DNA from: Amnibacterium kyonggiense
GTDB lineage: Bacteria; Actinomycetota; Actinomycetes; Actinomycetales; Microbacteriaceae
DNA length: 64,000 nucleotides
Assembly: GCF_004364555.1 (NCBI RefSeq)
Contig: NZ_SOAM01000001.1
Coordinates: 1,116,001-1,180,000 of the forward strand
Direction: 5' to 3'
Below are positions 41,526-50,808 of this stretch, one piece after another; position 1 is the first letter of the stretch; the number at the start of each line of letters is the position of its first letter. A model generated the notes under the pieces. It saw only the letters and a program-made list of their open reading frames with translations. It searched no databases and was not told the origin of the DNA. The position numbers and the translations under genes were made by a program.

Positions 41526-43628
41526 ATGGTCGATCAGCACTACCTCGAGGCCGGCGGCGTCGGCCTCCTCGTCGACGTCCGGGGCGACGACCCCGTGATC
41601 GTGCACTGGGGCGCCCCCCTCGGGGACGCCGTGCCGGACGCCGCGCTGCTCACCGGAGCGGTCCCGCACTCGAACTTCGACGAGCCCGTGCGCCTCTCCG
41701 TCCTCCCGCAGGCGTCCCGCGGCTGGCGCGGCCGGGCCGCGGTCCGCGGCGGCCGGTCCGGCGCGGCGTTCTCGCCGCGATTCGTGCTCACGGACGCGGC
41801 GCGGGAGGGGAGTGCGCTGACCCTCCGCCTCGCCGACCCGCAGGTCGGTCTCGAGGCGGAGGTGCGGTTCGCCCTCGACCCCTCCGGCCTCCTGCTCCTC
41901 GACGGCACCCTCGTGAACACCGGTGCCGACGAGTACGGGCTCGACCGGTTCGACCTCGTGCTGCCGGTGCCCCAGCAGGCCGTCGAGTCGCTCGACACGA
42001 CCGGGCGCTGGGCGCGCGAGAAGCATCCCCAGCGCCGCCGCATCGACCAGGGGACCTGGGTGCGCAGCGGGCGGCACGGCCGGACCGGGCACGACGCCAC
42101 TGCGGTCATCGCCGCGGGCGGCGCCGGCTTCGGCTGGCGCTCCGGCGAGGTCTGGGCGCTGCACCTCGGCTGGAGCGGGAACCACGAGTCGTTCCTCGAC
42201 CGCCTCCCGAGCGGGCAGACGACGATCGGTGCCGGCGAACTGCTCGAGCCGAGCGAGATCCGCCTGGCGCCGGGGGAGTCCTACCGGACGCCGACCGCCT
42301 ACGCGGCGTACGCGGTCGACGGGCTGGACGGGGTGAGCGCGCGGTTCCACACCTGGCTGCGCGCCCGGCCGCAGCACCCGTCCTCCCCGCGGCCGGTCGT
42401 CCTGAACACCTGGGAGGCCGTCTACTTCGCCCACGACCTGGGCACCCTCAGCGCGCTCGCCGACACGGCGGCCGAGCTCGGCGTCGAGCGCTTCGTGCTG
42501 GACGACGGCTGGTTCGGGCACCGGCGGAACGACCGCGCCGGCCTCGGCGACTGGTGGGTCGACCCCGCCGTCTGGCCCGACGGGCTCGGTCCGCTGATCG
42601 ACCACGTCCGCGGCCTCGGCATGCAGTTCGGCCTGTGGGTCGAACCGGAGATGGTGAACGAGGACTCGGACGTGATCCGCGAGCACCCGGACTGGATCGC
42701 CGGACCCGCCGGTCGCACGTCGATCGACTGGCGCTTCCAGCAGGTGCTCGACCTGGCGAACCCGGACGCGTTCTCGTACATCCTCGGCCGCATCGACGCG
42801 CTGCTCGACGAGTACCCGATCGCCTACCTGAAGTGGGACCAGAACCGGGACCAGCTCGAGCTCGGGCACGAGGGACGGGCGTCCGCGCACGCACAGACCC
42901 TCGCCGCGTACCGGCTGTTCGACGAGCTGAAGGCGCGGCATCCCCGGGTCGAGATCGAGTCGTGCTCGTCCGGCGGTGCCCGCGTCGACCTCGGCGTGCT
43001 GCAGCGCACCGACCGGGTGTGGACCTCCGACACGAACGACGCGCTCGAGCGGCAGACGATCCAGCGCTGGACGCAGCTGGTCGTCCCGCCCGAGCTGGTC
43101 GGCGCGCACGTCGGCCCCACCACCTCCCACAGCACCCGCAGGACGCACGACATCGACTTCCGGACGGCGACCGCGCTGTTCGGGCACTTCGGCATCGAGT
43201 GGGACGTCACGACCGCCACCGACCAGGAGCGGGAGGGCCTGCGGCGCGCGATCGCCCTCTACAAGGAGTGGCGGGAGGTGCTGCACACCGGGGCGGTGGT
43301 GCGGGCCGACTCGGCCGATCCGAGCGTCCAGCTGACGGGCGTCGTCGCCCAGGATCGCGGCCGTGCCCTCTACTCGTTCGTGCAGCTGACCACGAGCGCG
43401 TTCGAGCAGCCCCTGCCCGTCGCGCTTCCCGGGCTCGACCCCGCCCGGTCCTATCGCGTCACGCCTGCCGTGCCGGTCCCCGCGCACGCGATGCTCGGGC
43501 GCGCGGCGCCGCCGTGGCTCGCGAGCGGCGTCGAGCTGTCCGGCACGGCCCTCGCCGTGCTCGGGCTGCCGATGCCGGTCATGAACCCGGAGCACGCCGT
43601 GCTGCTGCGCGTGGAGGCGATCGCATGA
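41526..43628 (+). CDS. Alpha-galactosidase, glycoside hydrolase family 36
   Basis: This 700-residue GH36 enzyme has an N-terminal beta-supersandwich (about 1-280), a TIM barrel and a C-terminal beta domain. Diagnostic motifs are VLNTWEAVYF, LDDGWFGHRRNDRAGLGDWWVDPAVWPDGL, LWVEPEMVNEDS, the nucleophile Asp438 in YLKWDQNRD and the acid/base Asp502 in VWTSDTNDALER. It releases alpha-galactose from raffinose, melibiose or galactomannan fragments in the cytoplasm. A GAAAGGA site precedes ATG 41526. Its TGA overlaps the ATG of the LacZ-type gene. Confidence 0.95.
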   Translation: MVDQHYLEAGGVGLLVDVRGDDPVIVHWGAPLGDAVPDAALLTGAVPHSNFDEPVRLSVLPQASRGWRGRAAVRGGRSGAAFSPRFVLTDAAREGSALTLRLADPQVGLEAEVRFALDPSGLLLLDGTLVNTGADEYGLDRFDLVLPVPQQAVESLDTTGRWAREKHPQRRRIDQGTWVRSGRHGRTGHDATAVIAAGGAGFGWRSGEVWALHLGWSGNHESFLDRLPSGQTTIGAGELLEPSEIRLAPGESYRTPTAYAAYAVDGLDGVSARFHTWLRARPQHPSSPRPVVLNTWEAVYFAHDLGTLSALADTAAELGVERFVLDDGWFGHRRNDRAGLGDWWVDPAVWPDGLGPLIDHVRGLGMQFGLWVEPEMVNEDSDVIREHPDWIAGPAGRTSIDWRFQQVLDLANPDAFSYILGRIDALLDEYPIAYLKWDQNRDQLELGHEGRASAHAQTLAAYRLFDELKARHPRVEIESCSSGGARVDLGVLQRTDRVWTSDTNDALERQTIQRWTQLVVPPELVGAHVGPTTSHSTRRTHDIDFRTATALFGHFGIEWDVTTATDQEREGLRRAIALYKEWREVLHTGAVVRADSADPSVQLTGVVAQDRGRALYSFVQLTTSAFEQPLPVALPGLDPARSYRVTPAVPVPAHAMLGRAAPPWLASGVELSGTALAVLGLPMPVMNPEHAVLLRVEAIA

Positions 43629-46468
43629 CCACGGCCCCGACGCTGCAGGAGCTCGTCGGCGACGGATGGATCGCGCCGCGGGCGCGCTTCGCGACGGACG
43701 CCGCGCTGCTGTCGCTGAACGGCGAGTGGTCGTTCCGATCGTCGCCGAGCCGGGCCGACGCGCCGGACGACCTCGCATCCGCGGACGGCGCGGGCTGGGA
43801 CCGCATCCCGGTGCCGTCGAGCTGGCCGATGCACGGGCACGGCGCCCCCGCGTACACGAACGTGCGCTTCCCGTTCCCCGTCGACCCGCCGCACGTCCCC
43901 GACGAGAACACGATCGGCGACCTGGTGCGAACCTTCGACTGGCCGGGCGGCCCCGCGCTGCTCCGCCTCGACGGCGTCGACGCGGCCGGCGAGGTGTGGG
44001 TGAACGGGCGACGGGTCGGCTCGACCGCGGGAAGCCGCCTCGTGCACGAGTTCGACCTCACCGACGTCGTCAGGACCGGAACCAACACCGTCGCGCTGCG
44101 CGTCGCCCAGTGGGCGGCGACGAGCTACCTCGAGGACCAGGACATGTGGTGGCTCCCGGGCGTCTTCCGCGACGTCGCGGTGCAGGCGCTGCCGCCCGGC
44201 GGTGTCCAGGACGTGCGCGTCGAGGCGCAATGGGCCGACGGATACGGCGTGCTGATCGTCGACGTCGACGCAAGGGACGGCGCGACCGCCCTCGTCGACG
44301 TGCCCTCCCTCGGGCTCACGGGGCTGGCGACCGGGGTCGCGCACGACGTCGGGCGGGTCGACGGCTGGACGGCCGAGACCCCGGCGCTCGTCGACGTCGT
44401 GGTGCGCACGGAGGCGGAGCGGGCGACCGTGCGCGTCGGCTTCCGCACGATCACGATCGAGGACGCGCAGCTGAAGGTGAACGGCCGACGCATCCGCATC
44501 CGCGGGGTGAACCGCCACGAGCACCACCCGGACCTCGGTCGGGTGGTGCCGGCGGAGGTCGTGCGGGCCGAGCTGCGGTTGATGAAGCAGCACAACATCA
44601 ACGCGATCCGTACCTCCCACTACCCGCCGCACCCGGACCTGCCGGGGCTCGCGGACGAGCTGGGGTTCTGGCTCGTCGACGAGTGCGACCTGGAGACCCA
44701 CGGGTTCTTCGAGGTCGGCTGGCGCGGCAACCCGAGCGACGACGCGGCATGGGAGCCCGCTTACCTCGACCGGATGCGCCGCACGATCGCGCGCGACCGG
44801 AACCACGCCTCCGTCATCCTGTGGTCGCTCGGCAACGAGGCGGGCACCGGGCGGAACCTCGAGGCGTCCGCGAAGCTGTCGCACGAGCTCGACCCCACCC
44901 GCCCCGTCCACTACGAGGGCGACTGGTCCAGCACCGCCGTCGACGTGTACTCGCGCATGTACGCCCACCAGGACGAGGTCGACGCGATCGGCAGGCAGGC
45001 GGAGGAGCCGCTGCCGGACCCGGTGGCCGACGCGCACCGGCGGTCGCTGCCGTTCCTCCTCTGCGAGTACGCGCACGCGATGGGCAACGGGCCGGGCGGC
45101 CTGTCCGAGTACGAGGCGAGCTTCCGCCGGCATCCGCGGACGCAGGGCGGCTTCGTCTGGGAATGGCTCGAGCACGGCATCCGCCGTCGGACGCCGGACG
45201 GGCGCGAGTTCTTCGCGTACGGCGGCGACTTCGGGGAGGAGATCCACGACGGCAACTTCGTCGCGGACGGCCTCGTCGACGCGGACCGCCGGCCGAGGCC
45301 CGGGCTGCTCGACTACAAGAAGGTGATCGAGCCGATCGGGCTCGAGATCGACGGCGCGCGCGTGCGCGTCACCGACGGGTACGACTTCGCCGACCTGGCA
45401 GGCGTCGAGCTGCGGTGGACGCGCGGGTCGGCCGGTGGCGTCCTGGCGCTGCCGCCCGTCCGACCCGGTGAGACCGCGGAGGTCCACCTCCCCGAAGGGG
45501 CCGTCGGCGACGGCGTGCTCACGGTGCGGGCGGTGCTCGCCGCGGACACCGCCTGGGCGCCGGCCGGGCACGAGATCGCCTGGGGCCAGGCCGGGGAGCT
45601 GCCGACGCCGACGTCGATCGCGGCGCGCATCCCGATCGAGGACCGGGACGGGGTCGTGCACGTCGGGCCCGGCGCGTTCGATCGGAGGACCGGTCGCCTC
45701 CGCTCCATCGGTGGCACGGCAGTCGACGGACCTGCGCTCGCGCTCTGGCGGGCTCCGACCGACAACGACCTCGGCGTCGCGCAGTTCCTCGAGGGCGGCG
45801 TCAGCGACGCGGCCGCCTGGGCGGCGGCCGGGCTCGACCGTCTGCACGAGCGCCGCGTCGGGGTGCGGACCACCGAGGACTCGCTCGAGGTGGAGACGGT
45901 GATCGCGCCCGCGGCGCTCGACCACCGCGTGCGGATGCGGCAGCGCTGGACGACCGACGGCGATGCGCTCCGCCTCGACCTCGTCCTGACGCCGGAGGGG
46001 GCCTGGCCGTCGGGGTGGGCGCGGGCCGGCGTCGAGCTCGTGCTGCCCTGGGCGGCCGACTCCATCGAGTGGGACGGGTACGGTCCGGGGCAGCGCTACC
46101 CGGACACCGGTCAGGCGCAGCGGCTCGGCAAATTCGCGGTGGACGGCGCCGCGGCGCTGCACACCGACTACGTGCGGCCGCAGGAGAACGGCTCCCGGGC
46201 GGGCGTGCACCGACTGGTCGTCGCCCGCGGCGGCTGCGGCATCGTCGTGACCGGCGACGGGTTCTCCTTCACGGCGAGCCCGTGGACCTCGTCCGAGCTC
46301 GCCGCCGCGGCGCACCCGACCGACCTGCCCCCGTCCGACCGCACGCGGCTCACGCTCGACCTCGCCGAGCACGGCATCGGCACCGCCTCCTGCGGTCCCG
46401 GCGTGCTGCCGCAGCACCGGCTGGACGCGCGGGAGGTGACGGCGACGCTCGTGTTCCGCGCCGGCTGA
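43625..46468 (+). CDS. Beta-galactosidase, glycoside hydrolase family 2 (LacZ type)
   Basis: This 947-residue protein has the full LacZ domain order: jelly-roll, two immunoglobulin-like domains around a TIM barrel, and a C-terminal beta-sandwich (Bgal small chain, from about residue 690, with DGPALALWRAPTDNDLG). Acid/base Glu405 lies in SLGNEAGTGRN and nucleophile Glu481 in LCEYAHAMGN. The N-terminal VPSSWPMHGHGAPAYTNVRFPFPVDPPHVPDENTIG is typical. It hydrolyses terminal beta-galactosides taken up by the importer at 38271-41447. ATG 43625 overlaps the GH36 stop (ATGA). It is the last gene of this operon. Confidence 0.95.
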   Translation: MTTAPTLQELVGDGWIAPRARFATDAALLSLNGEWSFRSSPSRADAPDDLASADGAGWDRIPVPSSWPMHGHGAPAYTNVRFPFPVDPPHVPDENTIGDLVRTFDWPGGPALLRLDGVDAAGEVWVNGRRVGSTAGSRLVHEFDLTDVVRTGTNTVALRVAQWAATSYLEDQDMWWLPGVFRDVAVQALPPGGVQDVRVEAQWADGYGVLIVDVDARDGATALVDVPSLGLTGLATGVAHDVGRVDGWTAETPALVDVVVRTEAERATVRVGFRTITIEDAQLKVNGRRIRIRGVNRHEHHPDLGRVVPAEVVRAELRLMKQHNINAIRTSHYPPHPDLPGLADELGFWLVDECDLETHGFFEVGWRGNPSDDAAWEPAYLDRMRRTIARDRNHASVILWSLGNEAGTGRNLEASAKLSHELDPTRPVHYEGDWSSTAVDVYSRMYAHQDEVDAIGRQAEEPLPDPVADAHRRSLPFLLCEYAHAMGNGPGGLSEYEASFRRHPRTQGGFVWEWLEHGIRRRTPDGREFFAYGGDFGEEIHDGNFVADGLVDADRRPRPGLLDYKKVIEPIGLEIDGARVRVTDGYDFADLAGVELRWTRGSAGGVLALPPVRPGETAEVHLPEGAVGDGVLTVRAVLAADTAWAPAGHEIAWGQAGELPTPTSIAARIPIEDRDGVVHVGPGAFDRRTGRLRSIGGTAVDGPALALWRAPTDNDLGVAQFLEGGVSDAAAWAAAGLDRLHERRVGVRTTEDSLEVETVIAPAALDHRVRMRQRWTTDGDALRLDLVLTPEGAWPSGWARAGVELVLPWAADSIEWDGYGPGQRYPDTGQAQRLGKFAVDGAAALHTDYVRPQENGSRAGVHRLVVARGGCGIVVTGDGFSFTASPWTSSELAAAAHPTDLPPSDRTRLTLDLAEHGIGTASCGPGVLPQHRLDAREVTATLVFRAG

Positions 46469-46473
46469 GCGGT

Positions 46474-47010
46474 TCAGCGGGCGCGGCGGCCCCAGCCGGG
46501 GTGGAGGGGCGGCAGGTCGCGCGCCTGCGGGTCCTTCCCGGGGGCGCCGCCGTCGTCGTCGAGCCAGCGGCGGCCGTACTGGTCCGGCAGGTCGCCGGCG
46601 CCGAAGTACGCGACCGGGGCGGTCGGCACCGCGCCCCAGACGTCGAGCGGATCGACCGCCGCCTCCTCGACCCGGCAGACGTGGACCCAGCGGTCGGCGA
46701 GGTCGAACTCGTACGCGAACCCGTCGCCGGGCCGCAGGCGGTCGAGCGGCTCGGCGTCCGCGTCCAGCGCCTCGGGCGTCGCCCAGTCCGGATCCGGGGT
46801 GCCGATCGAGGTGCCGTCCGCGAGCAGGAACCCGTGGCTGTGCGCGAGGTCCCAGCGGCCGAACGCCTCGTCGATCGCCGTCGCGAGCTGCCCGAACGTG
46901 TGCGCGCGGTCCGCGGCGAGCACCCGGCCGGGCCGCGGCCAGACGAAGCGGCCGCGCCCCTCGACGAGCTCCACCTTGATCGCCAGCCAGGTCCGCGCCA
47001 CCCTCCTCAC
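46474..47010 (-). CDS. pRiA4b ORF-3-like domain protein
   Basis: This 178-residue protein matches the PRiA4_ORF3/TnpR-passenger fold. WLAIKVELVEGRGRFVWPRPGRVLAADRAHTFGQLATAIDEAFGRWDLAHSHGF is followed by RLRPGDGFAYEFDLADRWVHVCRVE. The domain is widespread in plasmids and chromosomes, and its function is unknown. The start could be GTG 47010 or the internal GTG at 47001, the latter preceded by AGGAGG. The upstream end abuts the xylB-side hairpin at 47011-47080. It is convergent with the LacZ-type gene with a 5-nt gap. Confidence 0.75.
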   Translation of the reverse strand: MRRVARTWLAIKVELVEGRGRFVWPRPGRVLAADRAHTFGQLATAIDEAFGRWDLAHSHGFLLADGTSIGTPDPDWATPEALDADAEPLDRLRPGDGFAYEFDLADRWVHVCRVEEAAVDPLDVWGAVPTAPVAYFGAGDLPDQYGRRWLDDDGGAPGKDPQARDLPPLHPGWGRRAR

Positions 47011-47080
47011 GCTAACGGGGCCCTTCGCTGCTGAGGCGGGCGTGCGCACCGCCGGAAGTGCAGCGGAGGGCCCCGTCAGC
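47011..47080. terminator. Hairpin at the end of xylB
   Basis: Arms 47011-47031 and 47060-47080 match at 19 of 21 positions, enclosing 28 nt. The right arm includes the xylB stop codon. It should end the xylA-xylB transcript before the pRiA4-like gene. Confidence 0.6.
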
Positions 47081-48503
47081 GGGCGCGGGCGGCCGCGGCG
47101 CGGTAGGCCTCGAGGATCTCCGGGCGGTGGTCCGGGGCGGGGGAGGCGACGTCCGGGACCGGCCACGTCGGCCGCTTCCCGGTGAGCGCCCAGCCCGCCT
47201 GCACCGCGCCGCCGAGCGCGACGTACTCGCCGGGCTCCGGCACGACGACCGGTTCCGCGAACACCTGCGCGGCGACGGCCTGGACCGCCGGGTTCAGGGC
47301 CGCGCCGCCGATCAGCAGCAGGCGTTCGGCGACGACGCCCTGCCCCTGCACCGCGGCGAGGCCGTCGGCGAGTGCGCAGAGCAGGCCCTCGACGGCGGCG
47401 CGCGCGAGGCCCTCCCGGGTCGTGTTCGCGAGCGTCATGCCGAGCAGGGAGGCGGTCGCGTCCGGCAGGTTCGGCGTCCGCTCTCCCGCGAAGTACGGCA
47501 CGAGCGCGAGCCCGCCAGCCCCGGGGGAGGCGGCGAGCGCGAGCCGGCCGAGCTCGTCGTGGTCGACGCCGAGCAGCTTCGCGGTCACGTCGAGGATCCG
47601 CGCCGCGTTCAGCGTCGCGATCAGCGGCAGGAACTCGCCGGACGCGGAGGCGAACCCCGCGACCGTGCCGGACGCGTCGTGCGTCGGCGTCGGGCTGACG
47701 GCGAACACGGTGCCGGAGGTGCCGATCGACACGACGACGTCGCCGGCGGTCGCGCCGAGCCCGAGCGCCGCCCCGGCGTTGTCGCCGGCGCCCGCGCCGA
47801 CCACGATCCCGGCCGGGATCCCGGGGACGCCGTCGATGGTGGTGCCGGCGGCCTCCGACGGGCCGAGCACGCGGGGGAGGACGACGTCGTGGCCGAGCGC
47901 CAGCTCGAGGACCCCGCGGTCGTACCGGTTCCGCACCGGGTCGAAGTAGCCGGTGCCCGACGCGTCGGACCGGTCGGTCGCGAGCGCCTCGAGGACGGGG
48001 CCGGACGGCGACTCGTGCTCCGGCCCGTAGCCGAGCAGGCGCCAGGTCAGCCAGTCGTGCGGCAGGGCGACCGCCGCGACGCGGGCCGCGTTGTCCGGCT
48101 CCGCGTCGCGCAGCCAGCGCAGCTTGGTCGAGGTGATCGACGCGACCGGCACGGTGCCGGTGCCGTCCGCGAGCGCCTGGGCGCCCGCCTCCTCGATCAG
48201 GTCGAGCGCGGCCTGCGCGGAGCGGGTGTCGTTCCACAGCAGGGCGTCGCGAACGACGTTCCCCTCGCCGTCGAGCGCGACCATCCCGTGCTGCTGACCG
48301 CCGATCGAGATCGCCGCGACGTCGTCGAGGCCGCCGGCGTCGGCGATCGCCGTCAGCAGCGCGTCCCACCAGGCGGCCGGGGCCACCTCCGTCCCGTCCG
48401 GGTGGGAGGCGCGGCCGGTGCGGACGATCGCGCCGGTGTCGAGGTCGCGGACGACCACCTTGCAGCTCTGCGTCGACGAATCGACACCGGCGACGAGCGT
48501 CAT
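47076..48503 (-). CDS. xylB: Xylulokinase
   Basis: This 475-residue FGGY kinase phosphorylates D-xylulose to xylulose-5-phosphate. The phosphate-1 motif [17 protein letters not shown] is at residues 4-20. [15 protein letters not shown] follows, then LLWNDTRS, the catalytic-Asp region [17 protein letters not shown], and the signature [13 protein letters not shown]. The C-terminal [21 protein letters not shown] completes it. It follows xylA by 20 nt on the same strand, forming a xylA-xylB operon, which together converts D-xylose to xylulose-5-phosphate. Confidence 0.96.
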   Translation of the reverse strand: MTLVAGVDSSTQSCKVVVRDLDTGAIVRTGRASHPDGTEVAPAAWWDALLTAIADAGGLDDVAAISIGGQQHGMVALDGEGNVVRDALLWNDTRSAQAALDLIEEAGAQALADGTGTVPVASITSTKLRWLRDAEPDNAARVAAVALPHDWLTWRLLGYGPEHESPSGPVLEALATDRSDASGTGYFDPVRNRYDRGVLELALGHDVVLPRVLGPSEAAGTTIDGVPGIPAGIVVGAGAGDNAGAALGLGATAGDVVVSIGTSGTVFAVSPTPTHDASGTVAGFASASGEFLPLIATLNAARILDVTAKLLGVDHDELGRLALAASPGAGGLALVPYFAGERTPNLPDATASLLGMTLANTTREGLARAAVEGLLCALADGLAAVQGQGVVAERLLLIGGAALNPAVQAVAAQVFAEPVVVPEPGEYVALGGAVQAGWALTGKRPTWPVPDVASPAPDHRPEILEAYRAAAARAR

Positions 48504-48523
48504 GCCGATGACCCCTCGCGGAC

Positions 48524-49714
48524 TCAGCGGGCGCCGAGCAGGTGGTCGATCGCCAGCTGCTGCAGCCGGACGAAGCCGAAGCCGTGCCCGTTGAAGTACG
48601 CGTCGGTGTCGAAGTCCTCGTACGAGGCGCGGTCGGCGAGCAGGTCGTCGAACGACTCGCCCTCGGACAGCGTCGGCGTGGCGAGCTCGAGCACCTTGGC
48701 GGACCGCAGCAGCTCCTGCACCTCCGGGTCGGCGCGGAAGGACTGCGCCCGCTCCTTGAGCAGCAGGTACATGCGCATGTTCGCGGCCGCGGAGTCCCAG
48801 ACGCCGGTCTCGTCCTCGGTGCGGCTCGGCTTGTAGTCGAAGTGGCGCGGGCCGTCGTAGGCCGGGCCGCCCGCGAGGCCGCCGTGCTCGAGGAGGTCGA
48901 CGAGGGAGAACGCGACGTGCAGGTCGCCGTGGCCGAACACGAGGTCCTGGTCGTACTTGATCGACCGCTGGCCGTTCAGGTCGATGTGGAAGAGCTTGCC
49001 GTGGTACATCGCCTGCTGGATGCCGGCGGTGAAGTTGAGGCCCGCCATCGTCTCGTGGCCGACCTCCGGGTTCACGCCCGCGAGCTCGGGGTGCTCGAGC
49101 GTGTCGATGAAGGCGAGGGCGTGCCCGACCGTCGGCAGGAGGATGTCGCCGCGGGGCTCGTTCGGCTTCGGCTCGATGGCGAACCGGATGTCGTAGCCCT
49201 TGCTGAGCACGTAGTCGGACAGCAGGTTCACGGCCTCGCGGTAGCGGTGCAGCGCCTGCTGGATGTCCTTCGAGGTGTCGTACTCGGCGCCCTCACGGCC
49301 GCCCCACATGACGAACGTCTTCGCGCCGAGCTCGGCGGCGAGGTCGAGGTTGCGGAGCACCTTCCGCAGCGCGAAGCGGCGCACGGCGCGGTCGTTCGAG
49401 GTGAACCCGCCGTCCTTGAACACCGGGGCGCTGAACAGGTTCGTCGTCACCATCGGGACGATCAGGCCCGTGTCGGAGAGCGCGCCCTTCAGGCGGTCGA
49501 TCTGGGTCTGCCGCTCGGCGTCGGTCGAGCCGAACGCGAACAGGTCGTCGTCGTGGAAGGTGAGGCCGTAGGCCCCGAGCTCGGCCAGCTTCTCGACGAC
49601 GTGCACCACGTCGAGGGCGGCGCGGGTCGGGCCGCCGAACGGGTCGGACCCGTTGTAGCCGACCGTCCAGAGGCCGAAGGAGAACTTGTCGTCGCGGGTC
49701 GGCGTCAGCGCCAT
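48524..49714 (-). CDS. xylA: Xylose isomerase
   Basis: This 396-residue class I xylose isomerase has a TIM barrel. The catalytic His54 and Asp57 are in [10 protein letters not shown]. Metal ligands are in [11 protein letters not shown] and in [22 protein letters not shown], and [19 protein letters not shown] continues the barrel. The length is typical for actinobacterial enzymes. It converts D-xylose to D-xylulose. A 19-bp palindrome ATGTTG-N7-CAACAT lies 31 bp upstream in the divergent spacer with the esterase gene and probably mediates xylose-dependent control. Confidence 0.97.
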   Translation of the reverse strand: MALTPTRDDKFSFGLWTVGYNGSDPFGGPTRAALDVVHVVEKLAELGAYGLTFHDDDLFAFGSTDAERQTQIDRLKGALSDTGLIVPMVTTNLFSAPVFKDGGFTSNDRAVRRFALRKVLRNLDLAAELGAKTFVMWGGREGAEYDTSKDIQQALHRYREAVNLLSDYVLSKGYDIRFAIEPKPNEPRGDILLPTVGHALAFIDTLEHPELAGVNPEVGHETMAGLNFTAGIQQAMYHGKLFHIDLNGQRSIKYDQDLVFGHGDLHVAFSLVDLLEHGGLAGGPAYDGPRHFDYKPSRTEDETGVWDSAAANMRMYLLLKERAQSFRADPEVQELLRSAKVLELATPTLSEGESFDDLLADRASYEDFDTDAYFNGHGFGFVRLQQLAIDHLLGAR

Positions 49715-49744
49715 GGGAGGGTCCGTTTCCTCGTCGAAGCGAAA

Positions 49745-49763
49745 ATGTTGCAGGAAACAACAT
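49745..49763. promoter_or_regulatory. Palindromic operator ATGTTG-N7-CAACAT, site X1
   Basis: ATGTTGCAGGAAACAACAT has perfect 6-bp arms around a 7-nt centre. It is placed between the divergent xylA and esterase genes. The same palindrome with a different centre occurs at 60427-60445, so it is very likely a specific regulator site, perhaps for a ROK-type xylose repressor encoded elsewhere. Confidence 0.75.
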
Positions 49764-49839
49764 AGGTCGTAGGCTGGCCTTCGGCAAGGTCGCCGAGCCG
49801 GACGTCGGTCGCGGCGCGTGCCATGCGCGAAGGGATCCG

Positions 49840-50808
49840 ATGTTCACCGATCTTCCTGTCGAACTGCTCCGCGAGCACCGCACCGCGGTGCAGGAGCCCG
49901 CGGACCTCGACGCGTTCTGGTCCGAGCGGCTCGCCGAGGCGCGCGCGCTCGCCGAGCCGCCGGAGGCGACCGAGGTCGACACCGGTCTCACGGCGATCCG
50001 CACCTGGGACGTGCGCTTCTCCGGCTGGGACGGTCAGCGCATCGCCGGCTGGCTCCGCGCGCCCGCCGGGGCGACCGGTCCGCTGCCCGCGATCGTCGAG
50101 TACGTCGGCTACGGCGGCGGTCGCGGCTCCGCGCTCGACAACCTCGCGTTCGCGGCGGCGGGCTACGCCCACCTGATGATGGACACCCGCGGCCAGGGCT
50201 CCGGCTGGAGCGGGGGCGTCACGCCGGACTCGGGCGGCACCGGACCCGAGGTGCCGGGCGTCATGACGCGGGGGATCGACGATCCGGCGCAGTACTACTA
50301 CACGCGCTTCTTCACCGACGCGGTCCTCGCGGTCGACGCCGTCCGCGCCCTGCCCGGCGTCGACGGCTCGCGCGTCGGGGTGACCGGCGGGAGCCAGGGC
50401 GGTGCCGGCGCGCTCGCGGCGGGCGCCCTGGCGGAGGACGTGCGCGCCGTCGCGGCCCGCGTCCCGTTCCTCTGCGACATCCCGCGGTCGATGACGATCA
50501 CGGACGCGCGGCCGTTCCACGAGCTCGTCGACTACCTGGCCGTGCACCGCGACCGGGTCGACCACGTGCTCGGCGTGCTCGCGCGGATCGACGGCGCGGT
50601 GCTCGCGTCCCGCATCACCGCGCCGCTGCAGATCTCGGCCGCGCTGATGGACGCGATCGTCCCGCCGTCCGGGCCGTTCGCCGCGTTCAACGCCGCGCCC
50701 TCGACGCGGAAGGAGATCCTGGTCCACCCGTACAACGGCCACGAGGGCGGCGGCCCGGAGGACGTCGCGGCGGCGCTGCGCCTCTTCGCCGCGGAGCTCG
50801 GCCGGTGA
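49840..50808 (+). CDS. Acetyl xylan esterase/cephalosporin-C deacetylase family (CE7)
   Basis: This 322-residue alpha/beta hydrolase has the CE7 family triad: Ser185 in GGSQGGAGA, Asp271 in [11 protein letters not shown] and His301 in YNGHEGG. The RGQ signature is present in [13 protein letters not shown]7 enzymes remove acetyl groups from short xylo-oligosaccharides inside cells. No signal peptide is present. ATG 49840 follows GAAGGGA. It shares the divergent promoter region with xylA and overlaps the GH10 gene (GTGA), forming a deacetylate-then-cleave unit. Confidence 0.93.
   Translation: MFTDLPVELLREHRTAVQEPADLDAFWSERLAEARALAEPPEATEVDTGLTAIRTWDVRFSGWDGQRIAGWLRAPAGATGPLPAIVEYVGYGGGRGSALDNLAFAAAGYAHLMMDTRGQGSGWSGGVTPDSGGTGPEVPGVMTRGIDDPAQYYYTRFFTDAVLAVDAVRALPGVDGSRVGVTGGSQGGAGALAAGALAEDVRAVAARVPFLCDIPRSMTITDARPFHELVDYLAVHRDRVDHVLGVLARIDGAVLASRITAPLQISAALMDAIVPPSGPFAAFNAAPSTRKEILVHPYNGHEGGGPEDVAAALRLFAAELGR

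Noticed and set aside
40479-43778. 1099-codon minus-strand open frame across permease and GH36 genes
   Set aside because: It crosses two well-supported + strand genes and their intergenic region and has low-complexity charged composition.
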